Shown piece by piece: positions 9,301 to 20,399 of a DNA stretch of 64,000 nucleotides. The position numbers and the translations under genes are program-made. The stretch covers positions 15,832,305 to 15,896,304 of the forward strand of contig OX465107.1 of the NCBI GenBank assembly GCA_949987565.1, given 5' to 3'. The notes below the pieces were generated by a model that saw only the letters and a list, made by a program, of their open reading frames with translations, was not told where the DNA came from and searched no databases. This stretch comes from Luidia sarsii. Taxonomy: Eukaryota; Echinodermata; Asteroidea; Paxillosida; Luidiidae. Position 1 is the stretch's first letter. Every line of letters starts with the position of its first letter.

Positions 9301-11258
9301 TTACAAACTCCGCACGTTTCCCGGACGCGTCCCATTAATCGGTAGCACCTAGCTTACGAAACGTGGACAGCATGGCGCTTTATATGATATATGATATAAA
9401 TTGTATAAGTAATTGAACCATAGACCTCTATAAATAAACTACAGTGCGCACTCATCGCGTGACGCGTGCCGACAAGGGGACTGCGACGCCATTACCAAAG
9501 AGGACAAATTCATGGATCTCTATGTGGGGCAAACTAATCTCATTTTTTACAAAAGAAAGTAGGACATTAAAATTCACCAATCCCTTGAGGTATTGATGGC
9601 CTTTAGTTTCATTACTAAAAAGCATTTTTATAACATTTTATTTTCCGCATTTACAACCTTTCGGCTGTATATACCTTTCCCTATTCATAATACGTGCGCT
9701 TGCTACTGACATCCGGGCACTTCGAGCTGAAGTTGACCTCTTTGATAATGGCGACCTATGCGTGTCCATGTTGGCATATATAAGTTCCTACCGCGCGTTG
9801 ACAGGGGAGTGCGCACTCTGGTTTACTAAATAGAGCTCTATGGATTGAAGTCATCTCGTGACACTAAGCTTAGCAGCTTGTCGGTACCACAAAACAGGTT
9901 TTCTATACAATCATGTTGTGATTGAATGACACTCGATTATTTCGAGTGGGGAAATCCCTCATTGAATTAGTACATTCTTCTCGACGGATAAATCATATTA
10001 TAATTATCTATCATCCTGTTGGGGAACGATTTTAAAAGCACGGTGCGTTAAACATTTCACAAATCACTACCGGTAAGTATAAGGACCTCGTCCACTAAGG
10101 CGATCAGAAATCCGAACAAGGAAAAACAGAAAGGCAATCAAACCATACACACATACACACACATAGATGCATAACACTGCCAAGTAAACGTTAGGTAAAC
10201 ACAACGTTGAGTTACTGGCTCTTTTCAGAGCTCACAAGATAATTATGATGTACAATGTACATGGTGTCATTGGAAACCTTCCACTTCGCGTGGGCAGCAA
10301 ATGATTGAGCGTATCCAAGTAATCGCCATGCCATTACATGTACATATCTTTTGAATCTTCAACTGGCACCGTCATCAATAACGATGCGTATACAAATAAA
10401 TGTTATCCTTTTACCTATGTTTGTAACCAAATTGTTTTGAAAGGAAAAATTGTATAACTTCATTAGTGAAGCTTGAAGGCGTGCACTGCAGGTATTAAAT
10501 TCCACTTAGTGCTAGTAAATCAAATCACTTCACCTTGAGAGTCAATGGTTATAGTTGACTCTCAAGAAAACTGATAAAGAGGTTCTTACCCTTTAGGACA
10601 AAATGAAACATTCCATTATCTGGAATGATCTTGGGAAAAGGCTTCACCCCACGCTTCTCGATTTGCTGCTGATGAAGAAAATCGACGAATAAAGGATTCG
10701 CTTCTGAAATTAAAAGAAAAGGGTATGCCTAAGGGTAGGTTCATCTTAACTGCTGAAGTAAACGTGTGATATTATGATTAAATTTCATTGGAAATGTCAC
10801 ATTCTACCGTACACTTTGACGGCAAAGATCGATCAGCTGTTGTTATCACTTTAAATCATATCGAATCGTATGCTGACAGTCGTTTAGAAATCATAAGCAG
10901 CAGTTTTCGGTACAGGTTACTTCAATTTGCCTTAGTCGACCCACAAGTTATAGCGATATAAGATATAAGATATAAGATTTAAATGAAATATTTACCAGCC
11001 AAATCGTCAGTGTGACCAGTCAAAGCATCGTCTGTTACGCGAGCATCACCTGGTTAACGGGACAAAGTGACAAATCCCATTGTGATTTTTCAAGACAATC
11101 TGCATAGAAAGCATCAACAGAACACAATAAACGACTTAAATTAGGTACCTAGGAGTTATCAACTTACTTCTTTGGCAGATGCTCAGAACTAACGAGAGGA
11201 CTAGCACAGCACACATGCCAACACGCGCCAGAATCCAGGATGGCACTTGGCACGTCAT
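6189..11258 (-). CDS. Neurotrophin precursor, six coding exons (11258-11168, 11049-10996, 10703-10590, 9273-9056, 7540-7356, 6390-6189)
   Basis: Secreted growth factor of the neurotrophin (NGF/BDNF-like) cystine-knot family, expected to signal through Trk/p75-type receptors. Seen directly: six exons with GT donors and AG acceptors join in frame to 864 nt, 287 residues plus TAG. Residues 1-28 are a signal peptide with hydrophobic core VGMCAVLVLSLVLSIC. Residues 29-158 are an acidic propeptide. R159-E-K-R162 is a furin site, so the mature chain is 163-287 (125 residues; vertebrate forms have about 120). The mature chain has CASVQGQW, then SCRGVTASYGATRCTTTG and TLVTALV, which align with the GCRGID...YCTTT.TFVKAL signature, and ends CCKC where the family has ACVC. 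Canonical cysteines are 172, 206, 215, 227, 278 and 280; the 12-residue and 2-residue spacings match NGF. N189-Q-T is a glycosylation site. Odd points: about 23 extra residues between Cys4 and Cys5, and five extra cysteines. The start is the first ATG after an in-frame stop at 11393-11391. Family assignment is firm; the paralogue is not. Confidence 0.93.
7356..7540 (-). CDS. Neurotrophin exon 5: furin site and first half of mature domain
   Basis: 185-nt exon between acceptor tttgctcttgcag and donor AG|GTACGG. It opens with EKR, completing the furin site, then NFRRPHQQACASVQGQWQP. It contains canonical Cys1 (172), Cys2 (206) and Cys3 (215, in SCRG), and the sequon N189-Q-T. The two bases AG at its end join C of exon 6 to make Ser221. 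In vertebrates the mature neurotrophin domain lies in one exon; here it is split. Confidence 0.92.
8320..8432 (+). repeat. GAAACGTTGAG hairpin module (Penelope-like element end?), copy 1
   Basis: Contains CTGACGACGGGCAG, an 8-nt loop, and CTGCCCGAAACGTTGAG, then a second hairpin TGGCTCTTTCCAGAGCC and the tail ACATGGTGTCACCGCA. Related copies are at 10196-10270, 48560-48690 and 60110-60240. It lies in the intron between neurotrophin exons 4 and 5. The link to Penelope-like elements is inference. Confidence 0.55.
8483..8518. repeat. T run followed by G run
   Basis: About 25 T then 9 G inside a neurotrophin intron. A homopolymer of this kind is often the tail of a retroposed element, but I do not see a body for it. 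Confidence 0.6.
9056..9273 (-). CDS. Neurotrophin exon 4: distal propeptide, ends with first Arg of furin site
   Basis: 218-nt exon between acceptor ctgttgctctcccgctggcag and donor AGG|GTGAGT. It encodes 72 residues starting IAHELIQLLEKEGLALSDRQ and ending SRMQEAR. The exon ends in phase 0 on R159, the first arginine of the R-E-K-R cleavage site completed by exon 5. The phase agreement with both neighbours and strong splice sites make it convincing. Confidence 0.9.
9419..9846. mobile_element. Inverted-repeat MITE in a neurotrophin intron
   Basis: The left end CCATAGACCTCTATAAATAA and the inner GAGTGCGCAC motif are mirrored at the right end (GAGTGCGCACTC, AGAGCTCTATGG). About 430 bp with no coding content. 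It lies between exons 3 and 4 of the neurotrophin gene. Confidence 0.65.
10196..10270 (+). repeat. GAAACGTTGAG hairpin module remnant, copy 2
   Basis: Retains CAACGTTGAGTTACTGGCTC, the hairpin GGCTCTTTTCAGAGC and ACATGGTGTCA. The 5' stem is lost. It lies in the intron between neurotrophin exons 3 and 4. Confidence 0.5.
10590..10703 (-). CDS. Neurotrophin exon 3: propeptide
   Basis: 114-nt exon after a pyrimidine-rich acceptor (ttttcttttaatttcag) and before donor G|GTAAGAAC. It encodes 37 residues with NPLFVDFLHQQQIEKRGVKP and then PFPKIIPDNGMFHFVLK. It has an internal dibasic EKR. It is not a strong furin site and lies upstream of the canonical one. Confidence 0.85.
10996..11049 (-). CDS. 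Neurotrophin exon 2: short acidic propeptide exon
   Basis: 54-nt exon between acceptor cccgttaaccag and donor G|GTAAAT. The phases fit both neighbours: it supplies GT to complete a serine codon with exon 1 and gives one base to exon 3. It encodes DARVTDDALTGHTDDLA, an acidic start to the propeptide. The small size and perfect phase fit are the main support. Confidence 0.82.
11168..11258 (-). CDS. Neurotrophin exon 1: start codon and signal peptide
   Basis: 91 nt from the ATG to donor A|GTAAGTT, a near-consensus donor. It encodes residues 1-30 and the first base of codon 31. A short basic/polar N-terminus is followed by about 14 hydrophobic residues, typical of a signal peptide. The reading frame upstream is open for 44 codons to a TAG at 11393-11391 but has no ATG, so I treat it as 5' UTR. 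A further upstream non-coding exon cannot be excluded. Confidence 0.88.
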
Positions 11259-11801
11259 CTTAATCGATCGGACTTCCTCGGCCGGGTGGATCGCCGCCCA
11301 ATACTTGCACTGGTCTGTAACGAAACTTCCTACTCCAATCTTGCAGTTTTTGCAGCGGCTGCAGCGGTATCGGTGGAGTTGATGGCAGAGCTAGGTGAGG
11401 CCGCCCTTATATTGGCGTTGCTCTCCTCCCGTGGCAATGTTTCTGCGACATTACGTAACAGCTAGACTCCGCATCCAATAACTCCTCGAATAACTATTTT
11501 CAGGTGCCAACCACGCACTCTTGCACCCTCGGGGGCAGATGCAATACCATTTCATGCCTGAGGTAGTTGTGCTCAGCCAGATGGGACCAAAATGAGTTGT
11601 CACGTTTCACCTTCTCTCGGGGTAAGCTGTATCAAACTTGAAACACTGACTGTTCACACAATCAGTTTTGATTTTCCGCTTTGATTTTGTTTGTAGAAAG
11701 CTTTCGACAGATGAACACCAGTAACCAGAATCAAGTTATGGTTTATGGGAAGAACATTTTAGGGTATTGGAGAGTAATGCTACCGCAGTAAAGAAGACAG
11801 C

Positions 11802-11959
11802 TGGGCTGGATTTCACAAAGCCTTACGATGCATCGTAACTCAACTTACGATGGATAATCCATCGTCAGTCGTGATAGGCCGTATGGTTTCTGTGCATCGC
11901 TCATGGTCTTACGATTGATCGTAAGTTACGATGAGTTTGGTGAAATGGACTGCAGCCCC
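11802..11959 (+). mobile_element. ATCGTAA-rich MITE, copy 1
   Basis: Ends TGGATTTCACAAAGCCTTAC and GAGTTTGGTGAAATGGA form imperfect inverted repeats. The interior is full of TTACGAT/ATCGTAA words. About 155 bp, upstream of the neurotrophin gene. Four other copies occur in the window. Confidence 0.75.
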
Positions 11960-13190
11960 TGCGCAAGCAAGGACATCAAATCAAGAACCAATAGGGGCCT
12001 AGGGCCAGAAAATCCTAGTTTATACACTACAACCAGTTTGGAAATCTCGTCAAGAATCTGCAGACGTCAAAGCCAGCCCTACCCTGTGGTTCAGATTGCT
12101 CCTGGTTGTCCAATATGAACCGATATGAAAAGATATTGTCGTCCTTCCACGGCGGAAGTCTCCGAAGGATTAGCAAGAGTCTTGGGCCTGTGATCATCTC
12201 CAAAAGAGAATCCAAAGTTTCAACATTGCCATTGAGATCAGACGCCGCAGGTGAATGAGACAGTATAGCGTCATGGGCTTGCTCAGGATGCCACAATAAA
12301 AAAAGGACCAAAAGTTTCTCTCAGATTGACACGTAAAGGGAAGAGCTACAGCAGGAGACAGCCCCCCCCAAAAAAAAAAAACCAAAAAAAAAAACCAAAC
12401 CTGGACTAACTTAATAACTAATGTGAATTCGTTATCATACCTATATTTATCTTTAATAAAATACATAATTATTAAAACTTTACACCAATACTGGATGGTT
12501 GCTCAGAAGATGGTTTTGTAATATTGAAGAAGCAGCTTTTGCTACGCTGAAGATTCTGCTGTCTTCATTTCGATTTAATGGAGTTGGGGCGAACGAGGAC
12601 GCGGGAATCAGTTCCACTGATTGAATGCTGCCCTTCTGTTACAGAGACGACAAAGAAAATGTGGCCTAGCCGCCAGCTGAGCAAAACAACTCGGCTGCCG
12701 GCAGGGACCTTTATCGATGTGACATTCAGGTGGACTTCCGCTCGCTCGTCTCTTTATGGACAGACCTTTTTATATGAAAAACAACAGCGCCCGTTCATTG
12801 TGTTTGGTGTCCAAAGATGGCTACACACTGTCTAATTTTCATCACCAAGCCCAGCCGTTTCGGTTGATATCATTTTCGGTGGATATTTGATTACATTCCA
12901 TTAAATTAAACGTTACATTCCATTAATTAAACATTGAATTAAAGGTTGTGGTTTTCTAAGGCGGAAAGGTTAAGTTTGGCCTTTATTTTAGTTTAGAGAC
13001 CGAATGTTAATAGTCACTACAACAATTTAAGAAGGATGACAAGAGGGCACAGAATGTGACTCTCAATATGAACTGATTTGGCGCCTACTTTGAAAGCACT
13101 TCTTTCTCCACACTAAGGAGGGTATGTTACAAACTCTGTTTGGTTTTTGTGGGTGCTGTACCGCTTATGTCAGGCTTATCTCTTAGTGTT
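11960..13190. other. Non-coding interval; no gene recognised
   Basis: Contains an A/C-rich stretch at 12361-12400. Short frames have no motif support. I see no exon or RNA gene. Confidence 0.5.
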
Positions 13191-13860
13191 TGGACTTGGA
13201 GTCCCGGTCCAGTCAAAGGTTTCTTTCAAATTTCTCAATTTGTTCAAAAGTTCCTAGTCAGTTTTTTCTTTGTGTATTTTACTTGAATCGAAACAGCTGC
13301 ATCCGCGTGATATCCGAGCTGTTGTAGCCAGGTTAACAACTATTAGTTGTTTGCATCTGAATGAAAGCGGGGGTGTGATCCCCGGAGATATATGACAGTC
13401 AATGGTGGAATTGGTTCTGACTGGTGCCCCCACCACAGCAAAGATAAGTTGACCATCTAAGGGCTGGATAGCTCACATGGAAGCGCAACGGTACGTTAAG
13501 CCATGCGTAGGTCTCAGATTCAAGTCCCGGTCCAGTCAAAGTTTTGTTTGCAAATTTTTCAAGATTGATAATGATTTGGAAAAGCTGCATCCACTTTGTG
13601 TCATCCCCGAACTGCTGTCGACAGGTTTGCAACAATTGGTTGTTTGCATCAGACTGACCACGGGGGCGTGATCCCTGGAGATATACGGCAGTTGGTGGTT
13701 TAATATTTCTGACTTACATCCCCATCAAGGCAAAGAAGGCCAGCATCAAAGGCTGGATATAGTTCAGATGGTAAGAGTGCCGGTACACAAAACTAGAGTT
13801 CTCGGGTTCCGATCCAGTCAACATTTCTTTGCCATTTTTTTTTTAATTTTTTTTTTTTTT
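13191..13860 (+). repeat. Cluster of tRNA-derived SINEs in tandem
   Basis: Three units in the same orientation. The second starts at 13458 with GGGCTGGATAGCTCACATGG (A box) and has AGATTCAAGTCC (B box) near 13516-13527. The third starts near 13750 with GGCTGGATATAGTTCAGATG and has GGGTTCCGATCC near 13803. The first begins inside the tRNA part at 13191. Body words shared by units are GTCCCGGTCCAGTC, AGCTGCATCC, TTGTTTGCATC and GTGATCCC.GGAGATAT. The third ends in a T-rich stretch. A SINE cluster rather than functional tRNA genes. Confidence 0.8.
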
Positions 13861-14051
13861 ACGATTTTAACTTCTGATAAGGGTTACTGAAGGGTTACTG
13901 CCTGTGTGTGCAATCGCTCCGTAATATCTGCCAGAAACATTTTGATACTGCCTCCCATTTCTCGTATAGCCCTTTGTGCGGTGTTGTAGGCCTGTGTGTT
14001 GCTCTATGTAAATTTCTAAACCCATCGACAGTACACTGTGCACCCGTTTTC

Positions 14052-14825
14052 TCACTCCCCGAGGAAGTAACCCCCCCCCCAAATCCCCAGGGATTTTGGT
14101 GAGTGTCGATTCACACTTCCGGTCATTCTCCGGTCATGCACTTCTGGTCTCGGCCAAGGTGCACAAGGCCGGGGTAAGCTAAACCCGCCTGGGAGTCGCG
14201 GTTGCTCCTTTTTCCCGGGAGAAACACCCAACGCCGGGGCATTTATACACACGTAAGTGCACTTAAAGGCCGTTGCACACGAGAGCTATAATTATATATC
14301 CGCTGAGCGAAACAATCTCCCCAGGCCGTAATTAGCTCAGCAGGTGAGTGCGGTCAACTTTTGGTGAGATTTTCTGCCTCTCGAGGACGTCGGAGACCAA
14401 TATCTTTCCTGTTTGATTGCTTTCGCCTCGCGTGGAGAAAAACTCAGCGAGTGGGGCGACTTGAGTTATACGTGCTGAGCCAAACAACTGACAACTGGCC
14501 AACGAAAGCGCACGCCGCGTTCATCTTTTCCTAAATCCAACAGGACATTTAATTGGTCTTACGGCATAACAAGAGGCAGAATTCTCACCAAAAGTTGACC
14601 GCACACTCTGAGCTATACGTGCTGAGCTAACGGCCTCGGGAGATGTTCAGCTCAGCAGATAGCTCTTGTGTGCAGCGGCCTTTAGCGCTGCTCCCCAGCG
14701 TGGTTGGCAGATCCCCGTGTTTATGGAAATCCCCGGGGAATTGCGAATGTAGCGTGAAAAAAAGTCCATCTCTATTTCCCGGGTAAGTGCCTGGGGATTT
14801 GGTGTAGTGTGAAAAGGGCCTCTCT
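14052..14825. mobile_element. Outer inverted-repeat element interrupted by a second one
   Basis: CCAAATCCCCAGG on the left (about 14078) and CCTGGGGATTTGG on the right (about 14789) are inverted copies, with further echoes of TCACAC and GTGTGA. Between them lies a separate element at 14264-14684. The outer borders are approximate. Confidence 0.45.
14264..14684. mobile_element. Inverted-repeat MITE nested in a larger repeat
   Basis: Ends TAAAGGCCGTTGCACACGAG and CTTGTGTGCAGCGGCCTTTA are inverted. A second inner pair GCGGTCAACTTTTGGTGAGA and TCTCACCAAAAGTTGACCGC is perfect over 20 bp. No coding content; TA at both borders would fit a mariner-type target. Confidence 0.72.
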
Positions 14826-17800
14826 TTGTTTTGTGGCTTTGGTCGCGAAGAGCACAGAGTATTGCTCCCACAGTTCCAACACTGATGCAATACGTGCTCG
14901 CCGCTGGTCAGGAAGGACTTTTGACCAGAACAGAAGGGCGCCAAATTAGTCCAATCGGAGAGCGCGCGACCTCGTTTTGCTCTCCGGTGATAGATTCAAA
15001 GAATCAAAGACCGGCCAGATACAAATTCCAGAAGGATGGGTTTGGCTGCATGGTGCTGGCGCTGAAGGGGTCCCAGTCCGGGTATAAGTGGTGGTCCCAT
15101 CTACTAAGCACACGGCGTGAAGAGGACTTCACCGATACAGAAGTTGATAATGTCAAAGCTGTCTGCGTCAGCACGTATTCCCTATGATGGAAGTTCTTGC
15201 TCCGGGAAAGGAACATAGATAAGATTAGCAAGTTGCCCGGAGGGAAACCGGGATCTTACTCTACTAATGAAGTCTGTTTGTGACCTTATTGCGCGCTATT
15301 CGTATATTACCCCCCCCCCTCTCTCTCTCTCCATGTGACATTATGATTCCCTCCCGTGGTAATATCGCTTGAAGACGATGCGTATTTTCGACAACGCCAG
15401 ATTGATTTTGTGCGCTCGCCAAAGACCATGAATGACGTATACGCGTCTGCTACGCTAATGAATCGCACGATAAGGGCCGTTGGGCACGTTGGGGGTATTC
15501 GATGGATGCCGTCCTGCTAATTGACGCGAGCACAGAACAGAATACGCCTGTTTGGCTTACACGCGGGAGATGATATTTTTGTGGGCTTCTTGGCCTGATT
15601 CTTTCACCGTGAATTTTCACAAATCTTGAAAATCAGCGGTCAGCGGGACTCGTGGGAGTCCATTTGTTCTGATCCTTGTCGAAGAGATGGCGTTCCCGAG
15701 CAGCGCAGGGCAAAAAAAATAAAAGTTACGTTAAGTGAGCAAAACTTCCCTTCCCTGTCAGAGAGAGTTAGGATAAACAAGACCGACCACATATCGACAG
15801 ATTTACGGCTTCGACCGTTGACGATTTTTCTTCTTGTGGACGTCAGTGCACTAGGTTCGTCCATCAGTTCTGAAGCCCAAATCTGGCTGTGCCTGTAACT
15901 ATCTCGACTTGTCTGGCGAGTCTCCTATTTCTTTCTCGCCAGTCGTCCAATACATTATAAAATTGTCCATAATTTTGGGACATGAGTGTAGGCCTACCTG
16001 TCGCAAGCCGGACCCTTGTGCCAACATCACTCGTACCGTACCAGCAACCAAGCAATACTCAATCGGACTGGAATGAATACAATACAGCACAGGGATCTAC
16101 AAACTTCAAACTTTTTTTTTTATTCCGTAAATAAAGAAAATTAGAAATTATTCGTCATGGGTAGATTGCAATCACTATTATATTCCTTAAAGTTCATCAT
16201 GATAATTATGTTCATATCCGGATCAATATGCTTTCCATGGCTCTTTAAAGTATAATATAAGTTTTCCACAGCTCTGTTAAGTACGATAATTATAAGCTTT
16301 CCATGACGAAAGCGACGACCCCGACTGAACAGAAACTATGCAGGAAGAACCCTAAAGGCTTGGAATACGGAACCCCTAGACTCGTTAGAACATCCTGATC
16401 TTTGTATGGTACCGGTAGTGGTCACAATCAAGACAAATGTCTCGTTATAGGACAGCGGCCGTCATCAAACGGCTGTCCGGCCGTTAGGGAGTACGGGAAG
16501 CCATGTGAACGCAAGGCAGTAAAGTTCATCTAAAGATCATTGCCCCCAAACTTCCATTAAACAGGCAACTACAGACGCATTTGTCAAAAACTACAATTTA
16601 CGTCAACTCGGTATCCTACTGGTCAATCTATGCCGAGTCTATGCCTTCTCTGAAACCGATTTAGATTCAAAAACTTTTCCGTTTTTGTGGACAAAATTTA
16701 AAACAACAGACTTTCTCAAAAAGCAGTTAAATTGAATGCAACAATAGCGCTAACCTTCAGCTTATAAATTACATTATTTTGCAAAACTTCAATATGCAAT
16801 ACAAGTAAAGACATAATTCACCCACTTAATTATTTCAATTCTAAATCAACTTCCAAGGCATTCGGCTTCGTCCGAGCCTATCCTAGGGTCTGGCGTTCCC
16901 CGGGAGAATGTGGTACACAGGTGGGCCTGAATAGCCCACAAGCGGAAATTTAAACGCGCACTGTTATGATCAGTGTGCCCCGTCACACAGTGCCCACGAT
17001 ACTTTGTGCAAAAACGCTTTACCAACATACTGAAGATTTTGTATTGTAAATCACATAGGCAGCTTAAGTCATATCACGTCATAATAATAAAAAGAATTAT
17101 GATGGCGTCGGCCTATGTTCAAACTGAGGTGTGTTTTTTTTAAAGAAGGTATACAGTTTGCTGTATATTTTACCTTATAATGTACAGGTGAGTGTACGGA
17201 GCCAGGTCTGAACGTTTAATATCATCAGTAAGGCTGGGCAAGAACAGAACCACAAGTTGTTGTTTTTCCCCAGTCACTGAGGTGTCGTTTCGAGAGTCAT
17301 TAGACATCCTGTAGCAGATGCTGCGTTATCGCGGTGTGTCTGGATGAGCTAACGTGACTATAAAAAGTGTTCAATGTGAGACGTATCTCGCTCGAACTAT
17401 CGCTGACGGACGTGGCGAGCAAAATCGCTTCTGCGTGCCTGTGTGTGCGTCCAGCCGTGCTCCATCGCCCAACCATGAATTGCATGCCGCAACCTCCTCA
17501 GGAAGAAGGACTTTTGTTCAAATAACGTCTGCATAGGCTTTTACAAAACCCCATGCGTTTTGGATTATCGCAACTTCTGCAACCTCTCAAACTTGCTACT
17601 GTACCATGTACCACATAAGGATGTGTTACAAATTCCAAAAGAAATTATGCCGGATGCGAAGAGACTGGAGCACCCCGAGTTCAGTTTAATAAGGACTTGG
17701 CTAGGGGCGCCACAGGGCCATTCATTTGAATGGCCTTTTGCTGAATTCGAAGTCAGAGAACAGACCCATAGAGTCGCGCAGAGAATGTCCTCGTCCATTC

Positions 17801-18600
17801 TCCGCCAGAGCACTGTGTTCCCCAGGCTCAAATCAAATTCCCAGAAGCACCCTTTTCATGTGGCGAGATTAATTATGAATTATGCACCCCGTCCTCGTGT
17901 TCTCGACACCCGTCCCAGGTACTCTCGTTCTGTATACCTTATATATACTTGCATCGAAATCGCGTGTTCTCACCTTCAACCTCCTCTCCCAGGAGAAAAG
18001 AAAAACCTTCCCGTTAGGTTTTGTTTTCTGTACATGCACTTGCTTTGTGTTTCTGTTTCGTTACGTGCAGACACACCGGGCCTTAATTGCTACACATGTG
18101 GCACGCCAGACTAAGTTTTGTCTGGACAGTGTTTATTTCCTCTCGGCTAACGTCGGCTCAGTCCAGCAAACCCCTTGGTCTGAAAAAAAATTAAAGGACA
18201 GAACGTGCCAATCTTCATGTACCTGTAGACTGACCGCTTTACCTATTGTTTCGCACGCATCAGCTAAGAAATAAAATGACCTGGACACATTTTGTACGGA
18301 CGAAGATTAATTTAAGTTTGTTTCATTTATTTATTATTTTAAACATTCAGACATGAAAGATGAATATGAAAGATGAATATGAAGAGTTGAGCAGGGGCTG
18401 TCTAGGATAAAAAATTTTTTTTAAACTGTCATAAAAAAAAAGATTTTTACGTCCAAACCCTTGCCAAAAAAAGCAACAAATAATATATGAACAGAAAGTC
18501 CATAAGCAATAAAACGCCATTGAGGAAATAGTAGGCCTATAATAGGACTAAGATAAAAATCCAGTTAAAACATAACAATCTCAAACAGATACAAAAATCA
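14826..18600. other. Non-coding interval with one unexplained 184-codon frame
   Basis: The longest frame outside simple repeats is on the plus strand at 17560-18114. It has no recognisable domain, no signal peptide and no clear splice context. A frame on the minus strand at 15004-15231 ends with an aromatic-rich stretch but also lacks support. A short C run followed by CT repeats lies near 15310-15332. I do not call a gene here. Confidence 0.45.
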
Positions 18601-19460
18601 GCAGAAAACCAACGAAACGACAATAAGAAAAGGAGAACCAACGAGAAATATATGTCTGTTGTGAAACAGAGCATAGAGCTTTTCCGCTTCTGTTTGTAAC
18701 AAGTCATAGAATAGCCCCATTCCTACTCCAAAACGCATGTACATATTTTGTGCACAAAGCCTATGGGACTCGAGTGTGGTATTCAAAAATTCATAAAAAA
18801 TATAAACAATGGTCCTTTGGTTCCAAACTTTAGATTTGGAATGTCTAGCACAATAGCTAACTACATACCAAATTTCGAGATAATCGGCCAATGCCTTATA
18901 TGTGTTTTAAAATCACACATTTTGATGACGTCATGATTGCGTAACGACATTTTGGCTCCGGAAGGTGTTTCTAAACCCTGTCCCCAATAGATATCAAAGA
19001 AAAAATGAAAAAAATCTCGCTCCGTTGGCCAAATATGCTCATTTCAATGTGAAAATCTGAAAAGTTCATGACCTCATAAATATTCATGAGATGACGTCAC
19101 GGTCAATCGATGGCAATTTTTGGATACACCTTTTCCCAACTTAGATACAGTGCAAAGTTGAAACCAAACGAACTTGCACTTTTGCTTTTAATGGATTTTG
19201 AAATTTGCCCCTTCAAAGCAAGGTCACGTGACACGTGATGACGTCATGATGACATCAAGGTGTTTAGGATCAATTTCAGCATGCGCTTAATGCATTTGCC
19301 ACGTTTGAAAAAAATCCAAGTCTGTTCAATGACCAAAGTCGTGCTTACAAAACCCCTGTGCATTGTCTATGGGCTTTGGGGGAGAAGAAGAAGAAGACTA
19401 AGAAAAAGCCTAACAAAAGATATAGCTTTTCCGCTTCCCTGGAAGCGGCGGAAAAGCTAA
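18600..19460. other. AT-rich interval with three perfect TGACGTCA palindromes
   Basis: TGACGTCA, the consensus CRE/ATF half-site pair, occurs at 18926-18933, 19092-19099 and 19239-19246. The words AGCTTTTCCGCTTC occur at both ends, and at the right end GCTTTTCCGCTTCC pairs with GGAAGCGGCGGAAAAGC as a hairpin. It may be an old repeat; no gene is seen. Confidence 0.5.
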
Positions 19461-19936
19461 TTAAACACAAAACCACGATAAATAAATTAAATTGACAGCT
19501 TTGTACAATTCCCATACAAAGATGAATATTTATCCACCATAACATATACCTACTACGCAGAAGCGCAGTAGTCTATGAACGGCTGCACTATAGTGTCTTG
19601 TATAGGTGCAGCGACATGGCTGAAGGGGGTAGTGCCAGAAACATTCAAGACGGATCCGACAAATCAACCGATTGCGTTTAGATGTGACTGACTGAACTTG
19701 ATGGTTCCAGGAAAGGTTGCTCTAAACACGAACAGCGTGAGCTTAAGTGGATTCAACTCCTTCCAACGGAGAACCATGTATAAGCCGCATACTGGCCTGG
19801 ACAGCGTCGCCAAGTTCCTTGCACCTATCTGCGGTCAACGCAGACAATCTGATGCTGCGCGGTCCATCTTGTTCAATAGGAGAACTACTTTCCTTTGGTG
19901 GGCAAATATCATATTGATTCTGGGTAACGTCACATG

Positions 19937-20183
19937 GGGCCAATTTCATAGAGCCGCTTAGGCGCCAAAATGTGCTTAAGCTCAAAAACTCATGAGCCAC
20001 AGGATCCCCTTTCCAACCCCAACTTTACTTTTATTTCACGCTAAATAAAGAAGAGTGGAATACAAGTCAAAAGCAATGGGCATCACATTGCAGGGCAGAT
20101 TGTAATCCTTGCTTACACGAGGAAGACTTTTTTTCTGTTTAGCAGATTTCAGTCACGCTTAAGCGGCTCTATGAAATTGGGCC
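19937..20183. mobile_element. Inverted-repeat MITE (GGGCCAATTTCATAGAGC ends)
   Basis: GGGCCAATTTCATAGAGCCG at the left and CGGCTCTATGAAATTGGGCC at the right are near-perfect inverted repeats around about 250 bp. A related end, GGCTCTATGAAATTGGGACC, recurs near 42211-42231. Confidence 0.78.
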
Positions 20184-20399
20184 CTGGCTGTAATGACTCT
20201 GCTGTGTCAGCGAAGGACACGGGACATATCCCAATGCTAGAGAACCTTTGTTTATGCAAAAGAGACTCTGTGGTGGCGTAACACTGTGTCCTTACTGTCC
20301 CATCATTTGCTGAAACTTTCCCTCTTCCGCTTTCAAAAACGTAACCATAAAACTATTCGGTGCAGTCTCTGCCACCGGAAGCAACCATGTAGCTCCTAA

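Noticed and set aside
11259..11390. N-terminal extension of the neurotrophin upstream of the chosen ATG
   Set aside because: The frame is open for 44 codons but has no ATG and ends at a TAG; the chosen ATG gives a good signal peptide at once.
13458..13530. Functional tRNA gene
   Set aside because: A and B boxes are present but the cloverleaf does not close and the unit belongs to a repeated SINE family.
15004..15231. Possible minus-strand terminal exon ending PNPSFWNLYLAGL
   Set aside because: No convincing acceptor, no upstream partner exon and no family match; looks coding only by aromatic content.
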